64,000 nucleotides of DNA. Source: Sulfurovum sp. GTDB taxonomy: Bacteria; Campylobacterota; Campylobacteria; Campylobacterales; Sulfurovaceae. The stretch is from contig JAJPEU010000015.1 of assembly GCA_021166685.1 (NCBI GenBank), positions 62,001 through 126,000 on the forward strand, written 5' to 3'. Below the pieces are notes generated by a model, which saw only the letters and a list, made by a program, of their open reading frames with translations, did no database searches and had not been told where the DNA came from. The translations under genes and the position numbers were made by a program. Shown piece by piece: positions 16,064 to 24,008 of this stretch. Numbering within the stretch: the stretch's first letter is position 1; each line of letters begins with the position of its first letter.

Positions 16064-16909
16064 TTATTTTGTTGTATTGCTTTCGTTTGACAAATCAACA
16101 ATCTTTGCTTTGCCTTTTAATTCTTTTACCACTTCTGTGATCTTGTTGTTAAACTGTTGCTGCTTTAATGATGCAATAATTTTATCTTTAACCTCTTCGT
16201 ATGACATAGGTTTTGCATCTGATTTTTCTTCAAGATAGATAATGTGATATCCAAATTGTGTTTTTACCGGCTTCATCGTCATTTTTCCTGCTTCCAATTC
16301 CCACACCGCCTTGGAAAATTCAGGCACCATCTGCTCTTTTGTAAAGGTTCCAAGATCGCCTCCGTTAGAGCCTGCCGGATCTGCAGATTTCGTTTTGGCC
16401 AATTCAATAAATTTTGCTTTAAGCGCATCATCTTTTAGATTTTTTATCTCATTGATAATATCTTGCGCCTCTTTTTCTGTTTTAAGCAATATATGTCTTG
16501 CATGGGCAGAATCTTCCTGAATGAATTTCTCTGTATTTTTATCATAAAATTCTTTTGCTTCGCTGTCGCTCACTACCGCATTATCCATTTGTGCTTTCAT
16601 CCACATATTGACAAGAAGTTCTTCTTTTATTTTTTCCATGTTCATTGCGAATTCCGGTTTTTTATCGATCCCCTCTTCTTGTGCAAGCTGCATAAAAAGT
16701 ACCTTTTCAATCAATCTTTCTTTAATCATGTCTTGTTGTGATTTGCTCAATTGCGAAAAATGTGCATTAGGCGCAGTTGCACTTACAAATACTTCGGCAT
16801 CTTGCTTTGTTATATTCTTACCATTGACGGTAACAAGAATATCTGAAGCGGCAAGAGAAGTGGCAGTGATTGCAATAGCAACCAATGAGGTTTTGGCAAA
16901 TTTTAACAT
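16064..16909 (-). CDS. peb4: PEB4/Cbf2-like periplasmic peptidyl-prolyl isomerase (SurA/parvulin type)
   Basis: The 281-residue protein starts with a Sec signal ('FAKTSLVAIAITATSLAASD'), has a SurA-like N-terminal helical domain, and then a parvulin domain beginning 'HARHILLKTEKEAQDI' around residue 145 with 'SADPAGSNGGDLGTF' and 'PVKTQFGYHII'. These motifs mark an active rotamase fold. In Campylobacter the PEB4 protein helps outer-membrane protein assembly and adhesion. Its position next to fba and divergent from nth matches the C. jejuni order as I remember it. The ATG at 16909 follows AAGGATTAAATT. Confidence 0.93.
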   Translation of the reverse strand: MLKFAKTSLVAIAITATSLAASDILVTVNGKNITKQDAEVFVSATAPNAHFSQLSKSQQDMIKERLIEKVLFMQLAQEEGIDKKPEFAMNMEKIKEELLVNMWMKAQMDNAVVSDSEAKEFYDKNTEKFIQEDSAHARHILLKTEKEAQDIINEIKNLKDDALKAKFIELAKTKSADPAGSNGGDLGTFTKEQMVPEFSKAVWELEAGKMTMKPVKTQFGYHIIYLEEKSDAKPMSYEEVKDKIIASLKQQQFNNKITEVVKELKGKAKIVDLSNESNTTK

Positions 16910-16941
16910 AATTTAATCCTTACTTATTTATTTTTAAAAGA

Positions 16942-16947
16942 AGTATA
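16942..16947 (-). promoter_or_regulatory. peb4: -10 box for the peb4 transcript
   Basis: The minus strand reads GGGCTATACTTC, a good TATACT box about 33 bp before the peb4 ATG. It probably drives peb4, the SurA-like gene and possibly fba. No -35 consensus is evident. Confidence 0.5.
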
Positions 16948-17054
16948 GCCCTATTGGGTAAATCAATCCTTAACAGGCAGCATTCTTAATCTGTTTTTGA
17001 TATCATCTTTCTGTACAAACATCATCATATCAGTCAAAGGCAATATCTTAAAAA

Positions 17055-17705
17055 ATGACAAAAATAAAAAAAGCAACCAAAAAAGAGGCAGAAGAAATCA
17101 AAGCTCTCTTTTTGAAATACTATCCGAACAGTGTCACGGAGCTGAATTATCGAAATCTTTATGAATTGCTTGTTTCTGTAATGCTTTCGGCCCAATGCAC
17201 CGATAAACGTGTCAACATCATCACTCCTGCACTTTTTGAAGCCTATCCCGATCCCGTTTCTTTGGCAAATGCAGACCCCGACGATGTCAAATTGCGTATC
17301 AATACCTGTTCTTTTTTTAACAACAAGGCTGAAAATCTTATCAAAATGGCAAAAAGCATCGTAAAAAATTATGATGGAAAAGTACCGCTGGAACGTAATG
17401 AACTTGTCAAGCTCGCCGGCGTAGGCCAAAAAACAGCCAATGTCGTTATGATAGAATATGCCGGAGCAAACCTTATGGCTGTTGACACCCATGTATTTCG
17501 TGTGGCGCATCGCCTAGGCTTAAGTCAAGCAAAAACGGCACTGAAAACAGAAGAGGATTTAAGTAAAATTTTTAAGACCGACCTTCATCGGCTTCATCAG
17601 GCGATGGTGCTTTTTGGACGCTACAAATGCAAAGCACTCAAACCAGAATGTGAAACGTGTTTTATGCTGCCCTACTGTAAGAGCAAAGAAACCTTCAAGG
17701 TCTAG
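17055..17705 (+). CDS. nth: Endonuclease III, DNA glycosylase/AP lyase
   Basis: Nth removes oxidised pyrimidines and nicks the resulting abasic site. In the 216-residue protein the helix-hairpin-helix 'LAGVGQKTANVV' (around residue 120) contains the catalytic lysine, 'VDTHVFR' near 145 holds the catalytic aspartate, and the C-terminal cluster C-x6-C-x2-C-x5-C ('CKALKPECETCFMLPYC') binds 4Fe-4S. The gene is complete. It is divergent from peb4 and convergent with the downstream peptidase, whose stop overlaps it by 11 bp. The ribosome site is weak. Confidence 0.96.
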   Translation: MTKIKKATKKEAEEIKALFLKYYPNSVTELNYRNLYELLVSVMLSAQCTDKRVNIITPALFEAYPDPVSLANADPDDVKLRINTCSFFNNKAENLIKMAKSIVKNYDGKVPLERNELVKLAGVGQKTANVVMIEYAGANLMAVDTHVFRVAHRLGLSQAKTALKTEEDLSKIFKTDLHRLHQAMVLFGRYKCKALKPECETCFMLPYCKSKETFKV

Positions 17706-18972
17706 TTCTATTTATAACCCCCGACAATACTTCAAAAGTCCGCTCGACAGACTTTAGATTCACCATTTCTCTGGTTGAGTGGGGATATCGGATCATCGGT
17801 CCGATGGAAGCGAATTTTATATGCGGGTATTTTTTGGCGATAACCCCGCATTCCAAACCTGCATGAATCGCTTTAAGTTTGGAATCGCCAAATACCTTCG
17901 CCATCTCCTCGCTGACTAGATTTGTAAAATCATTGATATCCGGTTTCCATGCAGGATATTTATCTTCAAGTGCTACATCAAAACCGTAAGATTTAAAAAA
18001 AGCAGCGGTTTCCCCGGAAAGCTTTTCCAATCCCTTAGCGCTCATTGATCGCGCGCTGGTTTCAACGATAAGGCCCCCTTTCCCATCTGTTTTCATAATA
18101 GCAAGATTGATGCTTGTATCAGGAATACCCAGTTCTATATTTTGTGCATGCACCCCTTGCTTGAAAGCATCCATCATTGCCAATACTTTTTCTCCCTCTT
18201 TAAGAATCTTTGGTTTTTGATCCAATTGTTTTACCTGCACCATCGGTGAGCCATGAAGGGGTACCTGCGAATAGACAATTGCCGCGGCATTGGAGGGAAT
18301 AGAGTTGCGGCGCTCACCGGCATCAAGTGATGCAAGCTGAGTCACGTCATGCCTATCAAGATACTCAGCAAGCACCTTGATCGCCGAAGGAATACCTTTG
18401 TCGATATCTACGCCGGAATGTCCCCCAGGAAGCCCCCTGACAGCCACTTCATAGCATTGCCCTTTGCCCTGTACATATCTATCTTTTTTGCTTGCTATAA
18501 TATCTGCTCCGCCTGCACATCCTATATATACCTCCGCCTCATCTTCGCTGTCAAGATTGAGCATATATTTACTTTGCACGTCAAATGTCACTGCATTTGC
18601 GCCGATCAATCCCACCTCTTCATCCGAAGTGATCAGAAACTCCAGATCTTCGGCCTTATCCATCAGCGCCATCATCATTGCAATCCCTATGCCGTTATCT
18701 GCGCCCAAAGAAGCCTCTTTGGCCTTCATCCAGCCCTCTTCTGTATAGGTTTCTATTCTGGGTGCTTTGCCTATGCAGACCATGTCATAGTGTGCTTGAA
18801 GACACATGCTTGGCTGGCCTTTGGTGATAAAGATATTTTTAGCCTGATCCACCTCTGCGGTGTAACCTCTGCTTTTGGCAAATTCAACCAGATAGTCAAG
18901 TAGTCTTTCGGCTACTTTGCTGCAATGGGGAATTTGAGTGAGGGCCTGAAAGTGCTCAATGATTTTTGACAT
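17695..18972 (-). CDS. pepD: Aminoacyl-histidine dipeptidase-like M20 metallopeptidase (PepD)
   Basis: The enzyme should hydrolyse Xaa-His and other dipeptides in the cytosol using two zinc ions. Metal ligands and catalytic residues of the M20C family are in place: 'LQAHYDMV' (around residue 60), 'LGADNGIG' near 95, 'TSDEEVGLIGA' near 122, 'LNLDSEDE' near 148 and the terminal 'RYPHSTREM'. The track adds 21 residues, but the N-terminus 'MSKIIEHFQALTQIPHCS' at ATG 18972 is the conserved start, giving 425 residues. It overlaps the nth end by 11 bp, tail to tail. Confidence 0.9.
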   Translation of the reverse strand: MSKIIEHFQALTQIPHCSKVAERLLDYLVEFAKSRGYTAEVDQAKNIFITKGQPSMCLQAHYDMVCIGKAPRIETYTEEGWMKAKEASLGADNGIGIAMMMALMDKAEDLEFLITSDEEVGLIGANAVTFDVQSKYMLNLDSEDEAEVYIGCAGGADIIASKKDRYVQGKGQCYEVAVRGLPGGHSGVDIDKGIPSAIKVLAEYLDRHDVTQLASLDAGERRNSIPSNAAAIVYSQVPLHGSPMVQVKQLDQKPKILKEGEKVLAMMDAFKQGVHAQNIELGIPDTSINLAIMKTDGKGGLIVETSARSMSAKGLEKLSGETAAFFKSYGFDVALEDKYPAWKPDINDFTNLVSEEMAKVFGDSKLKAIHAGLECGVIAKKYPHIKFASIGPMIRYPHSTREMVNLKSVERTFEVLSGVINRTRP

Positions 18973-19091
18973 ATTTTCTCTTTTTTGAATGCCATTATAA
19001 AACATGTTTTTAAAAAATCTCTGTTTGATGCCCAAAAACGCTGTTGATTGTCGTTCTTATTGTGCTATACTTAACAAAAAAGGATAGTATC

Positions 19092-19673
19092 ATGAAAAAA
19101 TGGCGCTTGGATTTCAGACTATGGCATTGGATAAATGCTTTTGTGATCTTAGGATTGCTGAGCACTGTATTTTTGCGAAAGACTTTTTTAAGCTGGCGCA
19201 CCAACAGTGAACTGCTTGTGCAAAAACTTTCCGAAATCAATATTGATATCACAAGCAAACAGGCAACGGTTCTTGCTAAGGCTATCCGTGCGCCGATGTG
19301 GGAGTGGCATATTATACTTGGATATGCTCTGGCTGCTTTAGCAGTATGGAGGATACTGCTTTTCTTTACCCAAAGCGGCAAAGAAAATTATATAAATTTC
19401 AAAGAACAAACCCTTCACTACAAAATGGTAAAAATAGGGTATCTGATATTTTATGCGATCATTGCATTTATGAGCATTAGCGGTTTATTGATGGTTTTTC
19501 ATGAAGAACTTGGATTGATTGAAGAGACGGTAAAATCATTAAAAGAACTGCATGAACTTGTGTATAACGGTGTGCTTATCTTTGTTCCTCTTCACCTTTT
19601 GGGTGTGATTGCCGCTGAGCAAAAAGAAGACAGAGGAATCATCTCCGACATGATCAACGGCGGCAAAAAATAA
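19092..19673 (+). CDS. Cytochrome b561-type membrane protein
   Basis: The 193-residue protein has four predicted membrane spans and histidines at positions expected to ligate two b-type haems: 'LWHWINAF' in span 1, 'WEWHIILGY' in span 2, 'LHYKMVKIGY' before span 3 and 'FVPLHLLGV' in span 4. It fits the prokaryotic cytochrome b561 / Ni-Fe hydrogenase b-subunit family, which passes electrons between quinone and periplasmic carriers. The track start is too long; AAAGGATAGTATC precedes the ATG at 19092. No redox partner is adjacent. Confidence 0.87.
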   Translation: MKKWRLDFRLWHWINAFVILGLLSTVFLRKTFLSWRTNSELLVQKLSEINIDITSKQATVLAKAIRAPMWEWHIILGYALAALAVWRILLFFTQSGKENYINFKEQTLHYKMVKIGYLIFYAIIAFMSISGLLMVFHEELGLIEETVKSLKELHELVYNGVLIFVPLHLLGVIAAEQKEDRGIISDMINGGKK

Positions 19674-19688
19674 CCTTCTCTTCAGCCA

Positions 19689-19720
19689 TATAACAAAAAG
19701 TCTAATGACTTTTTGTTATA
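19689..19720 (+). other. Perfect 14-bp inverted repeat overlapping a TATAAT box before the ABC-F gene
   Basis: TATAACAAAAAGTC-TAAT-GACTTTTTGTTATA is a perfect 14-bp palindrome with a 4-nt loop. It lies between the cytochrome b561 stop and the ABC-F start. Its right end runs into TATAAT (19717-19722), which could be the -10 box of the ABC-F gene. The stem with its run of five T residues could end the cytochrome transcript, or the palindrome could be an operator. Confidence 0.6.
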
Positions 19721-19757
19721 ATTCCGCCATAAATCTCCTACCCATAACGGATACATC

Positions 19758-21593
19758 ATGATACAACTAACCAATCTCACCAAAAGCTTTGGGGGGCAAA
19801 CCCTTTTTCGCAACCTCAATCTAAAACTTTCGCAAGGTCAAAAAATAGGCCTTATCGGGCGCAACGGTACAGGCAAATCCACACTTTTCAAAATCATACT
19901 CGGAGAAGAAAGCTATGATGAGGGGGAGGTAAGCATCCCTAAAAATTACCGCATAGGCACTCTGCGTCAGCATCTTGAATTTACCAAGCCCACCGTACAT
20001 GAGGAATGTGCACAAGTACTTCCCGAAGAAGAACAGTATAACTTTTACAAGATAGAAAAAATCCTTTTTGGATTGGGGTTTAGCGCGGAAGATCTAGACA
20101 AAAACCCTTTAAGCTTTTCAGGCGGTTTTCAGATACGCATCAATCTTGCCAAACTTCTTGCCACAGAACCCAATATGCTTTTACTGGATGAACCAACCAA
20201 CTATTTGGATATTCTGTCCCTGCGCTGGCTTAAACAATTTATCCGAGAGTTCGACGGAGAAGTGATACTTATCACGCATGATCGTGAGTTTATGGACAGC
20301 GTAACCACTCATACGATGGGTATTCAGCGCAAAGGACTTCACATCATCAAGGGTGATACAAAAAAGTATGAAGCGACTTTGGCAATGCAGGATGAAACCT
20401 ATGAAAAAACCCGACTCAACCAGGATAAAAAACGCAAAGAACTTGAGGATTTTATTGCACGAAACAAAGCAAGAGCCTCTACTGCTACCTTGGCGCAATC
20501 CAAAGTAAAAGCATTGGAAAAAATGGAAGAGATGGAGAGCTTGGAAAGCGAAGCATCCCTTGCATTCAACTTTAATTACAAAGAAACACCCGCCAAAGTC
20601 ATACTCCGTGCAGAAAATTTGGGTTTTGGCTATGATCCGAACGTGCCTCTTTTTACACACCTTACCTTTGCTTTGGAAAACGGTAAATGCCTTGCTATTA
20701 TCGGAAAAAACGGCAAAGGAAAATCTACTTTGCTCAACTATATTGCAGGTGAACTTCCCAAACAGCAAGGAGAAATCACCCTGCATCCCTCTACCACTAT
20801 GGCACATTTCGGACAGACCAACATCGAAAGGCTCAATACTCAAAACACCATCATAGATGAGATAAGCGCGGTAGATAAAAAACTCGGTATTGCGCAGGTA
20901 CGAGGTATTTGCGGGACAATGATGTTTAGCGGCGAGTTAGCCGAAAAAAAGATAGAGGTGCTCTCAGGGGGAGAAAGAAGCCGTGTTATGCTGGGCAAGA
21001 TCATCGCGACGCCCGCAAACTTATTGCTGCTTGATGAGCCTACAAACCACCTCGATATGCAATCTATAGATGCCCTTTGCGATGCGGTAGAATCTTTTCG
21101 CGGAGCAGTCATTATGGTTACGCACTCAGAAATGCTTCTGTATCGTTTAGCCGATGCACTGATCGTCTTTCATGAAGGAAGAGCTGAGTATTTTGAAGGC
21201 GGCTACGATGAGTTCCTTGAAAAAATTGGCTGGGAAGAGGAAGAAGGTCAAACCAAACCCAAAAAAACCAAACCCAAACTCGATAAAAAAGAGCGCAAAA
21301 AACTTAGAACGGCACTCATTCAGGAAAAAGGCAAAGAAATCGCTCCTTACAAAAAAAAGATGGAACTCTGCGAAACACAGATCACAGCACTTGAAAAACT
21401 CCTTCAAGAACAAAACAATGCGCTCGCAAAAGCATCTGAACATGGCGACAACTCAGGCATCATGGAGTTTTCACAATATGTAGCCCAAACTCAAAAAGAG
21501 ATAGATAACCACTTTGAGGAGCTCGAAGCAACAAGCGAAAAATATGACGAGATCGCTGCACACTATGAAGCCAGACTGCAAGAACTTGAATGA
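19758..21593 (+). CDS. ABC-F family ATPase (Uup/YheS-like ribosome-associated)
   Basis: Two ATP-binding cassettes lie in one 611-residue chain without membrane spans, the hallmark of ABC-F factors that act at the ribosomal E site. Cassette 1 has Walker A 'GRNGTGKST' (residue ~37), signature 'LSFSGGFQIR' and Walker B 'LLLDEPTNYLD'. Cassette 2 has 'GKNGKGKST' (~320), 'LSGGERSR' and 'LLLDEPTNHLD'. Between them is the basic linker around residues 210-270, and the C-terminus is a lysine-rich coiled coil, as in YheS/Uup. Which subfamily it belongs to cannot be settled by eye. The linker is short, unlike antibiotic-resistance members. Confidence 0.93.
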   Translation: MIQLTNLTKSFGGQTLFRNLNLKLSQGQKIGLIGRNGTGKSTLFKIILGEESYDEGEVSIPKNYRIGTLRQHLEFTKPTVHEECAQVLPEEEQYNFYKIEKILFGLGFSAEDLDKNPLSFSGGFQIRINLAKLLATEPNMLLLDEPTNYLDILSLRWLKQFIREFDGEVILITHDREFMDSVTTHTMGIQRKGLHIIKGDTKKYEATLAMQDETYEKTRLNQDKKRKELEDFIARNKARASTATLAQSKVKALEKMEEMESLESEASLAFNFNYKETPAKVILRAENLGFGYDPNVPLFTHLTFALENGKCLAIIGKNGKGKSTLLNYIAGELPKQQGEITLHPSTTMAHFGQTNIERLNTQNTIIDEISAVDKKLGIAQVRGICGTMMFSGELAEKKIEVLSGGERSRVMLGKIIATPANLLLLDEPTNHLDMQSIDALCDAVESFRGAVIMVTHSEMLLYRLADALIVFHEGRAEYFEGGYDEFLEKIGWEEEEGQTKPKKTKPKLDKKERKKLRTALIQEKGKEIAPYKKKMELCETQITALEKLLQEQNNALAKASEHGDNSGIMEFSQYVAQTQKEIDNHFEELEATSEKYDEIAAHYEARLQELE

Positions 21594-21641
21594 CCAGGCA
21601 TTCTTTCCCCTGCCGTTAAAAAAACAAACAGTCTTATGCGC

Positions 21642-21962
21642 TCATGAAAAATCAAAAAAAACATAAGAGAAATTTTCCACTTTTTTCTCTGTGATGACAA
21701 TTCCTTCTTCTTTAAGCAGCGCTATCTTTTTATCCTCTCCTCCAGCATAGCCCCCTACCCTTCCGTCACTTTTGATGACTCTGTGGCATGGCACCGTAAC
21801 CGGATTCGGATTGGTCGCCATCGCATGCCCGACTGCGCGGTATGCTTTACATCCCAACGCATGGGCAATCGCCCTATACGTTGTTACCTTTCCTTTGGGA
21901 ATTTGGGTCAAAAGCGCATAGCATCGTTCTTGAAAGGTTGATTTTACAGTTAAATTATCCAC
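21642..21962 (-). CDS. ogt: Methylated-DNA-[protein]-cysteine methyltransferase, short form
   Basis: The 106-residue protein is only the C-terminal DNA-binding/active domain of the Ogt/MGMT family. The suicide cysteine is in 'PCHRVI' near residue 58, distinguishing it from alkyltransferase-like proteins (PWHRV), and the 'GKVTTYRAIA' helix and 'GYAGGEDKK' C-terminal motif are present. It should transfer alkyl groups from O6-alkylguanine to itself. The GTG start follows AAAGGAG. It lacks the N-terminal lobe of full-length Ogt, which is common for this compact class. Confidence 0.9.
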   Translation of the reverse strand: MDNLTVKSTFQERCYALLTQIPKGKVTTYRAIAHALGCKAYRAVGHAMATNPNPVTVPCHRVIKSDGRVGGYAGGEDKKIALLKEEGIVITEKKVENFSYVFFDFS

Positions 21963-22141
21963 TTTTACGATCTCCTTTCTATCATTTTAGCATATAGTAT
22001 TTTCAAGGATACCGCAATGCTGCACTATAAAGTCTCAAGTACCGTCAAGCGTATGCAAATTGTGCCTCTTTCTGGTTCGCTAAAAAAATAAATTGTTTTT
22101 TTTATCTATCAAACTGCATACGGCTGTCAAAAATTCTATTT

Positions 22142-22157
22142 ATTGACATGGGTCAAT
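22142..22157 (+). promoter_or_regulatory. FNR/CRP-family binding site (ATTGAC-N4-GTCAAT)
   Basis: The perfect inverted repeat ATTGACATGGGTCAAT has the architecture of FNR/CRP-type operators (TTGAT-N4-ATCAA is the FNR consensus). Its centre lies about 41 bp before the start site predicted from a TAAAAT box at 22178, the classical position for activation. The downstream gene is a multihaem cytochrome, a typical target. Confidence 0.65.
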
Positions 22158-22177
22158 GTTGATAGTTTAATATTGGA

Positions 22178-22183
22178 TAAAAT
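22178..22183 (+). promoter_or_regulatory. -10 box of the pentahaem cytochrome gene
   Basis: TAAAAT at 22178-22183 would give a start near 22190, 25 bp before the ATG and about 41 bp after the centre of the FNR-like site. A second TATAAT at 22193 is possible, but it would start the message within or after the AAAGGA ribosome site, so I prefer the first. Confidence 0.5.
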
Positions 22184-22214
22184 TCTGCCTTATATAATCA
22201 AAAGGATCGTTTGC

Positions 22215-23321
22215 ATGGAAAAAATCTTGGTATTTATCGCCATGGTGTCATCACTAATGTTTGCCAAATCAGAAACGGAGATTTGCAAAAAGTGTCATCC
22301 GATTATCGTTGAAGAGTTTCAAAATTCCATGCATAGAAAATCATCATTTTATGATGATAAAATTCATAGCGCCGTTTGGGACAAACACCCCTCTAAAGAA
22401 AAGGGTGGTTACAGCTGTGCAAAATGTCATGCCCCTCATGGCAAAACCGAAGAAGATATCAAAAAAGGCATCTCCTGCTCAACCTGCCATACAATACAAA
22501 ATATCGAATATCACACACAATCCAGCAGCAACATTTATTCCAAAGATCCCAAAACATTTTTTTCAGCCGAAAAAGGCAGAGAAACCCAAAAAATAACCTA
22601 CAAAAAAGAAAGCTCATTTTTTGGGATGAATAAAACCGCTGTCGGCTCACCCTATCACGATATTGATTACACGAATGAAAATTTCTATACAGGCCAAGTA
22701 TGCATGGGATGTCATTCGCACAGAAAAAATTCAGATGAATTTACACTATGCAAGACAGATAAAGACGGTGCAAAAGACAAAGAGCAAAATTGCATCACGT
22801 GCCATATGCCAAAAACAGACGGCAGCGCAACAACAATCAGAAAAAGCCAAAAGCACTCGTTTCACGGGTTTGCCGGCGCCAGACATAAGCCTCAAATGCT
22901 GTCTGAATATATTGAGCTGGATTTTGAAAAAACAGCAACCGGCTTTCATATTCTCGTGAAAAACAAAGCGCCGCATGATCTTTTAACACATCCGTTGCGG
23001 GCAATCGAACTGAGAGTAACTCTGACAAGAGACGGCAGCACTGCTGCACTGAAAACAAATAGTTTTATTAAAGTAATCGGTCGTGACGGCAAACCGTCCA
23101 TGCCTTGGCTTGCAAATGCAATCATAGTCGACACCATGATCAAAGGCAATGAAAAAAGAGTTATAACCTATAACGATTCGGTGAAAAACGGCGATAAACT
23201 TGAAGTACAAATCGGATACTATGCGGTAAACCCAGGTGCTCTTAAGCAGTTAAATCTTGATGGAGAAAAAGAGTTGAAAAAATTTACGGTTCTTAAGCAA
23301 AAATATTTTATAGTAAAATAG
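22215..23321 (+). CDS. Periplasmic multihaem (five CxxCH) cytochrome c
   Basis: The 368-residue product has a signal peptide ('KILVFIAMVSSLMFA') and five CxxCH haem-attachment motifs: CKKCH, CAKCH, CSTCH, CMGCH and CITCH, all in the first 200 residues. The remaining ~170 residues lack haem sites and look like a beta-rich domain ('RAIELRVTLTRDGS'). This fits a periplasmic electron carrier or reductase subunit; I cannot name the exact family. The ATG at 22215 follows AAAGGA at eight bases; the track's earlier start has no support. Control by an FNR-like regulator is suggested by the palindrome upstream. Confidence 0.85.
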   Translation: MEKILVFIAMVSSLMFAKSETEICKKCHPIIVEEFQNSMHRKSSFYDDKIHSAVWDKHPSKEKGGYSCAKCHAPHGKTEEDIKKGISCSTCHTIQNIEYHTQSSSNIYSKDPKTFFSAEKGRETQKITYKKESSFFGMNKTAVGSPYHDIDYTNENFYTGQVCMGCHSHRKNSDEFTLCKTDKDGAKDKEQNCITCHMPKTDGSATTIRKSQKHSFHGFAGARHKPQMLSEYIELDFEKTATGFHILVKNKAPHDLLTHPLRAIELRVTLTRDGSTAALKTNSFIKVIGRDGKPSMPWLANAIIVDTMIKGNEKRVITYNDSVKNGDKLEVQIGYYAVNPGALKQLNLDGEKELKKFTVLKQKYFIVK

Positions 23322-23335
23322 TTGGGGTTGCCGCA

Positions 23336-23851
23336 TCAATCTTGAGATTCAGAAAGCTCTACCAAAAGCTTTTTCAGAAGATCGCTAAGCATGGTTTGTT
23401 CATTTTCTTGAAGTTTAGACAATACTTCCATATTGATTTTAACAATATCGCCAAAAGCATCAATGGCAAGCTTTTTTCCTTTTTGGCTCAATGCCACAAG
23501 CAAACTTCTTTTATCTTTCTTTGATGGTATTCTTCGAATCAGTTTTTTATCTTCCAGTTTTTTAAGCAGTTTTGTCATGCCGCCTGAAGAAAAAATCATA
23601 TTCTCGGATAAAACAGTCGGACTCATTTCTTTTCCGTGGGATAATATTGTCATTAAAACATCAAATTCTGATGAAGAAATATTGTATTTTGGTACAAATA
23701 TCCTATCTTTTTTTTCATTGAAAAGTTTATTGACCAGCATCAAAGGAAGCCCTATGTCTACCACCGTTTTGTAATGTCGATAGTGCTCTTGCATGCTGTT
23801 CTCTAAAAACTTATGCTTTTCATCAATAAACGCCAACATGTCTTTTTTCAT
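23336..23851 (-). CDS. MarR-family transcriptional regulator of the adjacent efflux operon
   Basis: The ~171-residue protein has the winged-helix core of MarR: 'ISSSEFDVLMTILSHG' leads to the recognition helix 'MIFSSGGMTKLLKKLEDKKLIRR' (residues ~85-107) and the wing 'SKKDKRSLLVALSQKG'. MarR dimers bind palindromes and release them when ligands bind. The gene diverges from the RND efflux operon and the intergenic region has two perfect palindromes, so it very likely represses the pump and itself. I chose ATG 23851 because AAGG precedes it by seven bases; ATG 23866 is the alternative. Confidence 0.9.
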   Translation of the reverse strand: MKKDMLAFIDEKHKFLENSMQEHYRHYKTVVDIGLPLMLVNKLFNEKKDRIFVPKYNISSSEFDVLMTILSHGKEMSPTVLSENMIFSSGGMTKLLKKLEDKKLIRRIPSKKDKRSLLVALSQKGKKLAIDAFGDIVKINMEVLSKLQENEQTMLSDLLKKLLVELSESQD

Positions 23852-23875
23852 CTCTTTGCCTTGCATGCACTCTAA

Positions 23876-23881
23876 ATTATA
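23876..23881 (-). promoter_or_regulatory. -10 box of the marR gene
   Basis: The minus strand reads AAAGTATAATTT, a perfect TATAAT 24 bp before the chosen MarR start. A degenerate third copy of the palindrome (TACTTTATAGAAAGAT, 23880-23895) lies directly upstream, consistent with autoregulation. Confidence 0.55.
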
Positions 23882-23930
23882 CTTTATAGAAAGATTGTAT
23901 AATAAAAAAACTTAATACTTTGGTTTATAC

Positions 23931-23946
23931 ATCTTTCTAGAAAGAT
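23931..23946. promoter_or_regulatory. Operator palindrome 1 (ATCTTTCTAGAAAGAT)
   Basis: This is a perfect 16-bp palindrome between the divergent marR and efflux genes. Its sequence matches operator 2 except for the central two bases. The length is typical of MarR-dimer sites. Confidence 0.8.
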
Positions 23947-23966
23947 AGTTTAAGCCAATTAATGAT

Positions 23967-23982
23967 ATCTTTCCGGAAAGAT
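23967..23982. promoter_or_regulatory. Operator palindrome 2 (ATCTTTCCGGAAAGAT)
   Basis: This second perfect 16-bp palindrome has its centre 36 bp from that of operator 1 and lies 26 bp before the adaptor start codon. Binding here would block elongation or initiation of the efflux message. Confidence 0.8.
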
Positions 23983-24008
23983 AAAATATGTATATGCAGG
24001 AGACAAAA

